64,000 nt of DNA from Spirometra erinaceieuropaei. Lineage: Eukaryota > Platyhelminthes > Cestoda > Diphyllobothriidea > Diphyllobothriidae. Where the stretch lies: contig CACRXP010000632.1 of the NCBI GenBank assembly GCA_902702965.1, forward strand, positions 283,213 through 347,212, written 5' to 3'. Below, piece after piece: positions 22,051 through 33,015 of this stretch. Made by a program: the position numbers and the translations under genes. The notes under the pieces are model-generated. The model worked only from the letters and a program-made list of their open reading frames with translations, was not told the origin of the DNA and made no database searches. Every line of letters starts with the position of its first letter. Position 1 is the stretch's first letter.

Positions 22051-24757
22051 TTGCTAGAAATATTTAAAGCCAGTTCACGAATACTTTCCTACAGACAGAG
22101 TTTAGTCAGCAAATTGTGGCCAGAGCCTAGTAGAGGTCCCACAGCTCAAAATTCCTTAGATGAGCGCAAAATGAAACGTTCCCTCTAGTGGCGATTTTTT
22201 GGTCAAAACTTTGAGTAGGTTGTCTATACTGGCAGTTGAGTAGTGCTAGAAATGGCTTGTCATAAAACGCAGCCGAAGTGTCGATATGCCAGTTGCATAC
22301 TGGATGCTCCACCGCCAAGATATGAATAAAACTATTTCCAGTTTAATAAATGAGCAGTATTCGCTTGGCTTTGAATCGCAGGTTCAGCCTGGTGTAATCT
22401 GAATTACAGTTCTGCTGGACTTAACAGGTAGAACCGATGGCACAGGGTATGGAGGTCATTAGTTCAAATTCGTCCACTGCCGGTGGCAATGTTCCAACCC
22501 CGTAAATTACGCAGTACATAACCTTGTTTTGCTACAAATCGTTCGCGTATTTCGTCTTGTTACCCAACCCATTCTGAGCCAAAACTAGGCAACAACTGTC
22601 AGGGGTTTGTAGTTTTTTCGAGGAAAAAAGGATTCATTCAAATAGTGACACAGCACACATATTGCTACTTTTCTTGAACTGTTGCCACCGTCCTGTGGGA
22701 AGTACGGCCCGTTGGAGAAGGGAACTTTAAATGGCGTTATACGCTATCACCTTTAAATTCAGATCAGTGGAAGTCTGGTTGTATAAATTCGGATTTCAAA
22801 CATTTTTCATCAGCTAAACACTGTTCACCCAGTCAAGTAGTAGACAAAATTAATTCGCAGAGACGAACATTCTTCACTGGCCAAACCACATATCCTGCAC
22901 AAAGAGTCTATTATTGAGCCCTCCTTTGTTTGGCGGCCGAAGCAGCTTAATCTAAGTACAAAAGCAATTTCCAACCCTACTAGTAAACTGTCCGCGAGGC
23001 GCGGTTGCTTAATTAGAGGAAACATCCAAGTCAAATAGTGTTATTCATGAGAAAACTGAATAGGACTTAGCAAGACGCTGTGGACGATTGGTGGGAAAAT
23101 TGTCTATTGATATAAAGTTCAAAAGCAGTTCTTTACTTGTTTACCTTTAGGCCTTTTGTCCCTGAAGTACACATCAGTGGTTCGGTTCTTAATTAAAGGA
23201 GTCTCACCACTGAAAACAAAATAGCGCTTGTGGAAGAAGGTATTTAATCCTTTTTTTAATTAAAACCAAGTTCTATTAAAGGGCCCAGCAAATGTTTCTA
23301 GGCCCTTGTTTCAGTACAAGCCCCAGGAAATAAATATACATTCTGTGCTGGCCTAATTAACTGAAACCTAGGTTCCTTCACAGATTTGATATAACCACCG
23401 AAGATGAGAGAACAGTGAGATGGTCAAAAAGCAAGCCATTTAATATTACTATATTTTTGAAAGACGAGCATTCCCTGTCATGTATACACTGGCACTGACT
23501 TGACTCCCTTCGAACGTTTTCAGATTAAACCCTCAAATGTGCATTTCATTCCGAACGAGCTGGGCACTGACGGCGCACTTGAAGTCAGTCTCAGTTAAAC
23601 AGGCATTAACAAATTAGTTTGATTCATTCGCTCAACAAAAGCCTCTTTGTGGTGAACGTGCTGCTATAAAGAAGGGTTCCTTTCTGCCGCCTAGAGCCTT
23701 ATTTATTTAAAAGCGGGCTCAGGTGACTTTCACAAATTAATCCAGCAGACGAAATTGTTAAAAACCTGTTGATTCAACTGAATCTTTAACATACCGAAAA
23801 AACAATGAAACAAAATAATCCGCTCTCTTCCGGCGCCTGAGAATTGCTCTTTACTTCTGACTGTCGTTTTAAGATGTCGAGTTTGATGTTGGAAGGAGGC
23901 ATCCTCATTCCGCGCACTTTGGAATAGTTATGTCCTTGCAGTCATTTAAATTATGAATGATACGTGCTTGCCCGTTTCGCAGGAAGCTGAAAGCACATAG
24001 GCAAGGGTAGGCAGCAATCCAAGTCGCAGTCTTTTTGTCTTGACTAATGAGTTTAGCGTTTTTGGGCGACAACCGTTTCCCGCTGTAACACTAGTTTTGG
24101 GAAAGAGATCTCAAATAAAGGCGGAACTGTCGGTCTTGCTGATATTAACCAGTAGCAAAGGACAGCGCAAAAAATCCAAAACACAAATCTCTAGTGGTCA
24201 GTCTCATGATCAGGAGAGTTTTTCGAAGGCAGTTATTGTCGGAAGACATTGTGTTTGTTTGTAGAGTCGGCCGACCAGAATCTTCAAAATTAGGCACTAA
24301 AAACTGCTCAGGTGATATTTGCAACATTCGTTGCGCTTCGCAGAGATTCATTCGATCAACTTGATGACAAGTCGCTCAGCAGTTAGACAAGCTGTCGGAT
24401 CTGCACCTGTTTATGCTATCCACACAGTCTAAAATCCAGCTAAAGCATTTTTAGACTAAAAGTTACTTTTCGCAATATGTGCGCAAACGGCACAAACAAA
24501 CATGCAAACCGTCCAATGGGTTGGGTCGCCTTATTTGGTTGAGACAAAATAGCGCGATCCCCTCAGTTGGCCTCTGATAAATCACCTACAGTCTCCCAGC
24601 CAGGAAAGGTCGTTCCACGTGGAATAAAAGTAGCATAGGTCTTATTTCAAGTAGGGCTTTTTGTCCTTAAAGTTTTCTTTCCCCATACCTGTCCACAGCT
24701 GATGAAAAACTATTCATGGGGAAAGTGTACGTCAAGCATGTTGGTAGGATTGACTTA
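22051..24757. other. Intron E-G, unannotated
   Basis: About 2.7 kb in which I recognise no gene, RNA or repeat. It was searched for the missing EAAT exon (SSSSATLP, NMDGT) without success. Confidence 0.5.
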
Positions 24758-25725
24758 CAGTAGGTGGATTAACTCATGAAATGTCAACGGAAATTACGAA
24801 ATGCGTTTCCGCTTCGAAAAGATTCATTAAGTAGGAGTGTAAAACTACTCAGCCTGTAACATAATTCCATAATATTTCAGCTACGTCAGAATGCAGGCTT
24901 TTGAATGAATTTCCTTCCGGCTGCATGCAAAAAAGACGTTCTGCAAAAAACGATTACTTTAATAGCATGACTTTTTTCACTGATTTTCGATGCCTTTAAA
25001 AATTCAAATATATTTCATGGAAAGCATGCCCAACAATAAGCATTCTTTTGCTCATTTAGTAAAAACTTTCGTCTTCTTTCAATTTTACACTCGAAGTTAG
25101 GGTACAATTTGATTGTAAAAAAGTTTCTTATTGTGAGATTTTTTAATACCGTGGAATGACCGTTTACAAATCGTCATGTCTCTACACTTACCAACGTGAC
25201 TTGTAAAATTAACAATGTGGCTCAAATCTACTGCTTAATTTAATGAACCCCATATGGTCTCCTTTTAAAACGGTAGAGAAATGTATCGCTTTCGGTAGGC
25301 GAAAAAAATACGGCTTGTAGTTCGGGAACTCTGAATGCAAGTGTAACGGCATGTCAGGTTAAAAATTATTCGGGAATTGGAAAAGTTTTGTAAACCCAAA
25401 CGATACCATTCCTTGGAGTGTAAAATAAAAAGAAGACGTATTTTTTTATCGAATGAGCAAAAGGATGAATATTTTTATGCATTTTTTCCATCAAATATAA
25501 TTGAATCTTTAAGGGCATCAAAGTCAATGAAAAAATGCACGTTACTTAAGTAATCATTTTACGAAGTATGGTTCTTGGATGCAGCCGGAACGAATTTTGT
25601 TCGAAAGCCGCGTCCTGGGCTAACTGCACGATGATTGATTTTACAACTCTACTTACTTAATTGTTTCGAAACGAAAACACATTTCGGAATTTGTGTTGAG
25701 ATTTCATGAGTTAGCCCACTTACCG
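24758..25725. mobile_element. Long-TIR element M4
   Basis: About 970 bp between inverted ends CAGTAGGTGGATTAACTCAT and GAGTTAGCCCACTTACCG, both flanked by TA. The inverted similarity runs well past 200 bp inward on each side. No open frame for a transposase. Confidence 0.85.
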
Positions 25726-25732
25726 TATATGG

Positions 25733-26090
25733 CCCCCTAAACAGGACATGGAATAGGAACGCCCCATCCAAGTAATAAAGGTGGACTTGCGCATAATTCC
25801 GGAAAGGACAAAATATTCCTGTATCCTACCTCCAATAAAATACTAATATAAATCTAAACCGTTGCCGTAATCTTAAACCTAACCCTACCCTGAACCTTAA
25901 CTCCGCAGTCAACGACAGCACCCGTTTTAATCCTAAACTTGATCGTGACTTACCTTACCGCTGACTTTAAACCTAGCCTCAAAACTGATTCTTCACCTTA
26001 CCCTTATTTCCATGGAAGTTAGCTTAAAGCCACCCGTATTGTAGGCGGTTCCTGTACTCATATCTTGTTCGGTCCTACCTACAAGTTTAT
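25733..26090 (+). repeat. Repeat H, copy 2 (uninterrupted)
   Basis: Starts CTAAACAGGACATGGAATAG directly after M4, runs through a telomere-like segment (about 25860-25990), and ends GTAGGCGGTTCCTGTACTCA. It is the intact reference for copy 1. Confidence 0.75.
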
Positions 26091-28489
26091 GTGCTCTTGC
26101 GTCACGTGATCTTTCCGAAAATGCTAAGACCACCTTGTCTTTGGACCCAGCAATAGAATTTGACAGGCATATATACTGTCTCGGAAATTAATGTATAAAC
26201 CTGACGTAAGCTCTTCGGCTAAACACGTGCCTAGGTTTTTAGATAGTACCCGTGCCTGACGTATGGTAAACCAGTCAGGGTGATTTGCTCCTTAGTTCTT
26301 AAGCTTCTTTTAACGTCGTCGAATGTCTCTTGAGTGGAATAAAGTTTACACAGCAAAACTGAGGCATTAGTTCGATTTAAGGTAAGGGCAGACGAGAGTG
26401 CATAACAGCGTTTCCTTTGAGATGGGATTGCAGGGAAATGGATTGTAACCGTAAACATGGAGACGCAGGGTATTTCCGGCGACCGACTGGTTCACAGGCT
26501 GCCACAATTACGAACAGAACCACGCCCCACCACAAGCTGCGAATCGCTTGGCAGTAGGAAGTTATGCGTACGAACCTGACAGGATCAGGTTGTAGTGTGT
26601 CATCTTAGATTTCCGCTGGACCCAAAGTATCTTCCCAGGAAGCAAACAGTCTTCCTCCCAGACGGTTTTTGAGTCTGTCAGGTGGAATTCAAACACTGGG
26701 TGGATCGGCGAACCGTCAGAAACGATTACACGTCTAAAAGCAGGTCAGCCACGAGCGCCTGATGGCGTTGGCCGCGACCGACATGATTATGCTTAGCAGA
26801 GGGACCTTCGTTCCAAAGGAAAGACTCAAGTGTCAGACCTTTGGCAATTTCCTTGTGATAGATTCCTCACATTAACCTAAAAATGTTTCCTTAATGTCAA
26901 CTTAATTTTTCCTGATATTCGTTTCAGCTCGAAGGCTAGTCTCTAACCTGAGGCAGGGCAAACAACTTGGGAGCTAGATGTATAATCGGCAAGATGTTAT
27001 TTCGTAGTCGAACTTGTTAGGGGTAACGGTTAGGGTTGAGGAGTTGGACGCAAGTGCTAGGGGTTAGTGTTAGTTAAGGGTTAGGGTTAAACCCCCTATT
27101 ACCACTGGTCCCGTATGACAGGCGGCTGGAGTCTGCCTACTGCAGGCACGGCTGTGAAATAAGGTTCGACCATATAATCAGCTGATTCCAGTCATACTTC
27201 ATTTTCAGTAAGCATTTTCGGCAAAAGTAAGAGATTTCGAGCTTATACAGCCGTTTTATCTGTTCCAGTAAGCCAGTCGTACGCCATTTCTGGGCTGAGA
27301 AAATTGTACTTTAGATTTCAGGCTTTTTGATTATGGAAGTTAACGTTTAGCAGTTGATTCACAGTGTCATAGGGTGGTACCCGCAGGTCCAGTTTGATTC
27401 AAAGACGAAATACAGCGAAAATGTATGTTTGGTTGATTGGGCAACTTCATCAATAACCCAAATAAATGCGCGTTTTTTGTTACGGCTAGAGCCCCTCCAC
27501 ACGGCATGCAAGCAAACTTTATGTGTTTAACTTCATCGTACTGCATTTTTTGTTTTTTGACGCACTCGTAGGAATACGAGTCATTTGACCACTACCTCTA
27601 GCGGTGTAACGATCACTAAAGCCTACCTGATCATCGGCCTACTGCTATCACTTAACCTCAGCTGGATTGACTGGTGCCTAACTTTATGCCATAAGCTTTT
27701 TTAACTCGTACCTCATTTCTCACTGCTCAAGCTCAGCACTCTCAGAGCAAAATATCTCCCCTGCGGACTCTAGAAGAAGACTACCGTAGGTTCATTCACA
27801 CAATACAGGACATCAGAAAATCTTCGGGTAGTGACCTGATTTGCCGTTGCCACTGCTAGTCGGATGTATGGGGTTTTAGGCTTACACCAGGCAAAGTAAG
27901 CTCGTCCAAGACCGAAACAATCCATCTACCGACTCTGCGACTTCCACAAAAACAACTTTAGCTTCAAATTCAGAAGCTACTGCGAGGCCAACACGGCCTG
28001 AGCCCAAGCAGCAGGTAGAAAACAGGGCTACATTCACTTACAATCCAACCCTATTCGCAAAACGAAATATAACTGGGATGTATCAAGTGAAATTTGCCTG
28101 TTTGGCCTGGAGTTATTATAATTAACTTTTCTAGCAGTTAAAACCGCCTAGATCTTGCCCTCTGTCCGAAGTCCACCTATTCCTCAGAAAAATTTTGGGA
28201 GGGCTTAGAAGATCATGTGTTCCTTTTAAAAAAATACCTCCACCTAACAGTATCTGCTTCCCACCTGTCGTACACAGTAGCATTTTTCTACATTCCTTAT
28301 TCTTTATACGGCATTAGCATTTAAATGAAAAGTAAGCGTTAATTTTTCTTAGATCTTGCTTCTTCGTCTGCGCGTAGGTTCCCTTAGTCCGCATTATGTT
28401 TCGAAAATTAGCTGACAAACGCGGTGTTCCGAAACTTTCCCTCCGTCATACACCTGAAAGCAAGCCCAAGATTGCCCACTCAGACGGAA
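26091..28489. other. Intron E-G, unannotated
   Basis: Includes a short telomere-like tract at 27015-27095 (TTAGGGGTAACGGTTAGGG words). Otherwise nothing recognised. Confidence 0.5.
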
Positions 28490-28560
28490 TTGACTGATGA
28501 CGGCTAATAAGCCAGAAATGACCGCTGCAATCTGTCGCTGCAGTATCTGCTCTGTTTCTG
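28490..28560 (+). mobile_element. SINE-A fragment
   Basis: GACTGATGACGGCTAATAAG, then CCAGAAATGACCG, is the hammerhead-like body of SINE-A, with stem III and stem I 3' decayed. Confidence 0.65.
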
Positions 28561-29430
28561 ATGATGTTTTCGAGCAGGAATCCGAAACTTCGGGCTAATA
28601 AAGCTCTTGCCACAGCGATCATGTCTCCTTCTTCAAGGCTGCAGTCTCTTTTATCTTTAGAAGCACTCCCTCCAGCCTATGCTTGTGGTCGCTATGCGAC
28701 TGCCATCCTGTGCCGTAAATTGGATCTCAAGAAAGTTTTACGTGCTCACTTAAACCGTTTTTGTGAGGCATTAATAAGCAGTTGTGCATTTGGACGCGTC
28801 CTCAGTAGTAGGGCATCAAACAAACAACATAGATGCAACCAACTGATAAAGTCTCTTCCCCCCCCCCCCCCCCCAAGTGATGCTGTTCCGGACGGCGAAT
28901 GGCCAGTTGCAAATACATGCGCTGTTCCTGTCTGTGAACTGTCTACCTGTCATACAACTGCAAGACTGAAGACTACTCAAGGCTGCTTCAAAAGTAATTA
29001 AGGTCATCGCCCAACTGTCATTCAAGCGTGCACTCCTACATGACAAATATTGTCCACTCTTGGTCATTCGATGCGCAGAAGATGACAAATGGCACGCAGG
29101 TAGGTGGTGAACTTGATGTCACGGTACGCAAGGAAACGGCGTTGAAATTAATGGGATCATGTGGAGGACGAGAGAAGCCTTCGATGAGGGTCATTAGGCA
29201 TCACCACGTGAATGGCAAAAGTAGGTGGGAAGGTTGCGAAACCAGCATTTCTTAAGAAGGATACACAAATAGACATCTAACCGACTGCTACACAGACTCA
29301 TCCTCCAGCCTACTCGCAAGAGCGATTGTTGACCGACCGTTTGTTTCAAAATCGATTGAAGAGCTGCCGGCGTGCTTGTCGCCAAAGAAGACCATACCGT
29401 ATCTGCAATGATATGATTAAATAATACTTT
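28561..29430. other. Intron E-G, open frame without homology
   Basis: A 146-codon frame (28561-29001) crosses a 17-base C homopolymer at about 28858-28874. It has no recognisable domain. I treat it as chance. Confidence 0.5.
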
Positions 29431-29434
29431 GGTT

Positions 29435-29560
29435 CGTTAGACCCAAGTGGGAAAAACGCAGCGGTCTCGGTGGGATTCATATCCAGGACAGCTTGAACAC
29501 GAAGGCTTGAATACAGCCAAGGGTCTAACCATCCGATCTACGACGTATTTAACCCACACT
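29435..29560 (-). mobile_element. SINE-B (tRNA-headed) copy 1
   Basis: GGTCTCGGTGGGATTCATAT then AGGCTTGAATACAGCC resembles, on the minus strand, the tRNA-like heads at 44196-44290 and 60285-60360. Confidence 0.55.
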
Positions 29561-29649
29561 TTGGTCTGATTAATTATTTAAATCAGTCAAGACCACCAGT
29601 AATTAAGTAGGCCTCCATGATCGCCTGATGAATCTTAGATTGATGGTTT

Positions 29650-29840
29650 AATAAATACTGCCTTGGAAATCAGTTTATTGTAACGGAATTGCTAAATTCC
29701 ATACGTTGAGGCAGGCTGGGAAGGTAATTTGACCCACCGGTCGAGACCTCGTAGCTAGGGTAGTCAGCGGGTTTGCTGCACTCAGTTTATTCCCTGCTAT
29801 CGTGGGTTCGACTACCACCGAACCCACAGAGTTATTCACG
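29650..29840 (+). mobile_element. SINE-B (tRNA-headed) copy 2
   Basis: ACCTCGTAGCTAGGGTAGTC...CCTGCTATCGTGGGTTCGAC...CACCGA is the same tRNA-like module in plus orientation. It is preceded by a segment (GGAATTGCTAAATTCC region) that resembles the inverted tail of the other copies. Confidence 0.55.
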
Positions 29841-30085
29841 ACTGGATCGACGGAGGAACTGAAATGCCGCAGAGCGATTCCTGCTGAGTTACCTCTTACC
29901 AAGAAGAACTTAATTTATCCCCGACAAACTGCATCAACAATACTTTGTCTTTTGTTCTCAATACACGTCGTCATGGGCTCCCCCCTTCCAAAGGTTGAAC
30001 TACACATCGGGCGACCAGAAAGATTCCATTTGTTAATTGGAGCTTGCTTTTGAGACGTTCATCTCCGCTTTTTGCCCCTCTGCAG

Positions 30086-30220
30086 CGTGACCGCGACTCT
30101 GGCAGCCATTGGCGCAGCCTCCGTTCCCAGCGCCGGTCTCGTAACAATGATGCTTGTCCTCACTTCCGTCGGCCTGCCGACCAATGACATCACTATGATT
30201 CTGGCCGTCGACTGGCTACT
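30086..30220 (+). CDS. EAAT: EAAT exon G: HP2
   Basis: The reading [17 protein letters not shown], then [20 protein letters not shown] and ILAVDWLL, covers hairpin 2 (the extracellular gate) and the first turns of TM8. The VDW aspartate is one of the conserved TM8 acidic residues. The HP2 tip reads SVPSAG where vertebrate EAATs usually have GIPQAG. The acceptor is CTCTGCAG at 30085 and the donor GTGAGT at 30221. The exon begins with one base completing the previous codon (probably serine, AG|C) and exits in phase 2, as exon H requires. Confidence 0.95.
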
Positions 30221-30384
30221 GTGAGTTTCTCAACACCTTCCCTCTTGCACCCTCTCTTGCCCTTTTTAGGATTTTCTTCTTGCCACTGTTCTAGACGAGA
30301 CAGGGACGGCCCTGGCCAATTTAATGCATACTTTGCTTATAACCTTTGTAACGATCGACGACGACGACGACGACGACAGTTCGA
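30221..30384. other. Start of EAAT intron G-H
   Basis: Intron sequence with a short CGA microsatellite at 30356-30378. Confidence 0.7.
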
Positions 30385-30800
30385 CCGTTGATTTCGACTA
30401 TGTCTCTGGTGTGCTGCACAGCAAGGTGCAGCAGGCATTGTGACTTGCGCGTGAATTAGTTTGGGGTGATGATAGACTTGCACAGCGTCTACTGCACTCC
30501 CTCTTCCCCGCTTTCCATCTGGACCTGGCACCCAGACAGAGTCAAGAAGATCGGAGACGGATTGCGCGGTTGATCCCGCATCTTGGCGTTCCATTCCTCA
30601 TACCTTGGTTCACTCAGCAAATGACCAAGTTCTTGACCAACAGCAATAAAAACACTCAAACAGGGGTCAGAAGGACGAGAATAACTGGGCGACCATGCCC
30701 ACCACCTGTACAGCCAGCGGGAGCGCAAGCGCATCTATCGGCAGGGCACCAGGTGTCAGGGAACTGCCAGCGCATACCAGGCTGCGAAGGTCATGGTTTG
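30385..30800 (+). repeat. Dispersed repeat R, copy 1 (long)
   Basis: Shares with 36590-36860, 37280-37690, 42957-43320, 46340-46625 (inverted), 53205-53465 (inverted) and 54185-54560 a module of GTGACTTGCGCGTGAATTAG, GACTTGCACAGC and TCTACTGCACTCCC, then CAGACAGAGTCAAGAAGA. This copy and the one at 42957 also share a far end (GGGAGCGCAAGCGCATCTAT). The type of element is unknown; I see no coding domain. Confidence 0.75.
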
Positions 30801-30944
30801 CTGATGCTGGAATAGCACACGCCTTCGGACCTTTTGACCCGTAACTATCAACACACACGTTTGCCGACGGCCATTAACCCGAGATCCCCACAGTCAACCG
30901 TACTCCAGGCCCAGCGACAAGAAGCTCAGACACCTAGAGCTGAA

Positions 30945-31280
30945 ATTTCCGTAGGGGTTGGTTACACTATCCTGGTCCCAAGTGTAAGTGCCACGTGGAT
31001 ATTTCAAGTAAATTAAGCTGAAGGAAGATGCTGAAAGCATTATTGGGAAAGTAGCTAACGCTAAAACGGAAAAGGGCGACCTGATGTTTCGTTTTAGAGA
31101 TAGGGTTGGCTTTAGGGTTTGGGTTAGTGTTGGGCTGAGAATTGAGTTTAGGGTTAGGGTTTGTGTTAAGTTTTAGGGTTCCGGTTAGAATAAGGGTTTA
31201 GATTGCAGTTTAGGTTCACGTTTGGTGTTAGGGTTGGGGTTAGGGTAAGTGTTAGGGTAGGGTCTGTTTTGGGAGTGGGT
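30945..31280 (+). repeat. Telomere-like repeat T, copy 1
   Basis: A conserved flank (GGTTACACTATCCTGGTCCC AAGTGTAAG) is followed by AAGATGCTGAAAGC and then a TTAGGG-like tract with GGGTTAGGGTTTG words. The whole block recurs about 385 bp downstream. Confidence 0.75.
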
Positions 31281-31329
31281 AATGAAACTGTCAATCATTT
31301 AACCCTTAAGCAGAGGCTGAGACATTTGA

Positions 31330-31930
31330 ACTTCCGTTAGGGGTCCGTTACGCTGTCCGGGTTCGAAGTGTAGGCGCGATGTAGGCGTTGCCAGTACAGC
31401 AAGCCAAAGAGGACGCTGAATTCGTTGGTGGGAGAGCAGACAAAGCGAAAGTGGAAAAGGGCAATCTGTCGTTTCGGTTGGAAGAAAGGTTAGTTTTTAG
31501 GGTGTGGGTCAGTGTCGAGCTGAAAATGGAGTTTCGGGTTAGGGTTCGCGTTAAGGGGTTCCGGTCAGAGTTAAGGGTTTGGATTACAGTGTAGGTTCAC
31601 GTTAAGTATTGGGGTTAGGGTGTGTTTGCGGTCAAGGTTAGGGTTATGGCTAAGGTAAGGGTTTGGGTTGCGGTTAGGGTCAAGGCTCTCGTGAAGGTTC
31701 CCAAGTATCACCAAGTAGCCACGGCCGCCGGCCTTACGGGAATGGTGGTAACAGGGGTTTTACGGGTGGGGCATCTGGATGGTTTGGGTTAAGGTAGGGG
31801 TTTGGGCCAGAGTTAGGGTTAAGGTTTGTGGTAGGTTTAAGGTTAGGTTTAATGCTAAGTTAGGTGATAGCGTTTGGTTTATAATTACATCAGGGACTGG
31901 GGTTACGGTTAGGTTTACCGCTAGGTTTGG
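31330..31930 (+). repeat. Telomere-like repeat T, copy 2 (tandem)
   Basis: The same order as copy 1 (CCGTTACGCTGTCCGGGTTC GAAGTGTAG, then the AAAGTGGAAAAGGGCAATCT block and a TTAGGG-like tract), extended to about 31920. Long V/R-rich open frames here (e.g. 31388-31594) are translations of the repeat. Confidence 0.75.
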
Positions 31931-32160
31931 GGTATTGCTGTCCCGCCTGTCCTGTCAGCCATGCCCTTTGCGGAGATTCTTGGCTTCCTTCAATCTCGCG
32001 GTAGGTTTGTCATACGTCGGGTTGCCATTTCCGTTTTTCTTTGGTTACTTTCCCACTAACGATTTCAGCATCTTCCTTCGGCTTCGAATACCCTCATTGC
32101 GCCTACACTTGGAACCAGGACAGAGTAATCGACCCTTGCCGAAACTTCCCCTCTGTGATA
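31931..32160 (-). repeat. Telomere-like repeat T flank, inverted
   Basis: Holds TTTCAGCATCTTCCTTCGGC and GCGCCTACACTTGGAACCAG then GACAGAGTAA, the reverse complement of the conserved flank of copies 1 and 2. With 31330-31930 it makes an inverted pair around the G-rich tract. Confidence 0.65.
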
Positions 32161-32201
32161 TCATCAACGTGGAAAGGGCTGCTTAGAATAAGATTCGGCC
32201 G

Positions 32202-32250
32202 CTGTAACCTGAAGTTTCGGATTCCCATCCGAAGCCATCATCAGATACAG
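32202..32250 (-). ncRNA. Hammerhead-like motif, CTGATGA type
   Basis: On the minus strand: stem I 5' CTGTA, T, CTGATGA (32238-32244), T, GGCTTC/GGGAATCC stem-loop II (one mismatch), GAAAC, TTC, AGGT, stem I 3' TACAG (32202-32206). The outer stem I pairs five bases around an internal loop. Position 16.2 is T in place of the usual G, so stem III is imperfect here. Confidence 0.5.
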
Positions 32251-32727
32251 TCGCATAAAAGGTTTATAGAGGAACAGGGAATGGACACAATTAACGCACA
32301 ACGTTCGCGTTCATGCGGGGGGTCGTATTTGATGCGATGACTGCTCATTAGCATACATTCAGGTGGTTAACTGCTGTAGTTTCATCGCCGTTGTGGATTC
32401 ATAGTTACTAGAATTTGTATCGCCTCCATTGGCCACAGTTTAGTTTTTCTCTAGCCAAATTCTGCAACAGCGATTTCCGGACGGCCAGAAGTCCTAGTTA
32501 ATTGAGACCTGTGTAGATTGCTTTGTGGGCGGTAGAGTAACGAAAGGTTGGAGCAGACTACTCCTTTGAGTCCTGAATTCTGACTCTCGGTCTGTAGAAC
32601 GGAAAGGCATTATCCGGGGTGTGTTACTGGCTGATCAACACTGCAAATTGTCGACAGCGGACTCTCGTGAACGCAGAACGTATTTGCCTCTGCAGTGACA
32701 CCTTATGCGGAGACACTGTGCATAAAT
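32251..32727. other. Intron G-H, unannotated
   Basis: No gene or known repeat seen. Confidence 0.5.
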
Positions 32728-33014
32728 GTTAGGGGGCGCTTCACCGATCGTTCATACGGAACTTACTCGTTCCGTTGTGCCTTATGGACTCTCTCTCTCG
32801 AGCCCAACCAGAAGCCGCACAGCGGCGCATGATATATAGGCAGAATGGTATTGCCGACAAAGACAAGGGAGACTGGAATGGCCATTTCTGGCTTATTAGC
32901 CGTCATCAGCCAGCCATACCCAGGCTCGAAGTGTGGTACACCCGAGCCTCGAACTCGCGACCTGTTGGTTTAGAAGGCAACGCCTCTACTCACCGGGCCA
33001 CGAGCCCGTTGCCT
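32728..33014 (-). mobile_element. SINE-A copy 3, full length
   Basis: Inverted full copy: 3' end AGGGGGCGCTTCACCGATCG at 32730, body with hammerhead-like motif (32871-32915), tRNA-like head ending near 33010. Confidence 0.88.
32871..32915 (-). ncRNA. SINE-A hammerhead-like motif (CTGATGA)
   Basis: The minus strand reads GGCTGG, CTGATGA, C, GGCTAATAAGCC, A, GAAA, TGGCCA, TT, CCAGTC. The layout is the same as at 14655, with a different base at the free N7 position. Confidence 0.5.
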
Positions 33015-33015
33015 T

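Noticed and set aside
28561..29001. 146-codon open frame
   Set aside because: It crosses a 17-base C homopolymer, has no domain, and no splice or poly(A) context.
30356..30378. Repeat run considered as a CRISPR-like or regulatory array
   Set aside because: A simple CGA microsatellite. The genome is eukaryotic and there are no spacers.
31388..32186. Valine/arginine-rich open frames
   Set aside because: They are frame readings of the TTAGGG-like tract in repeat T.
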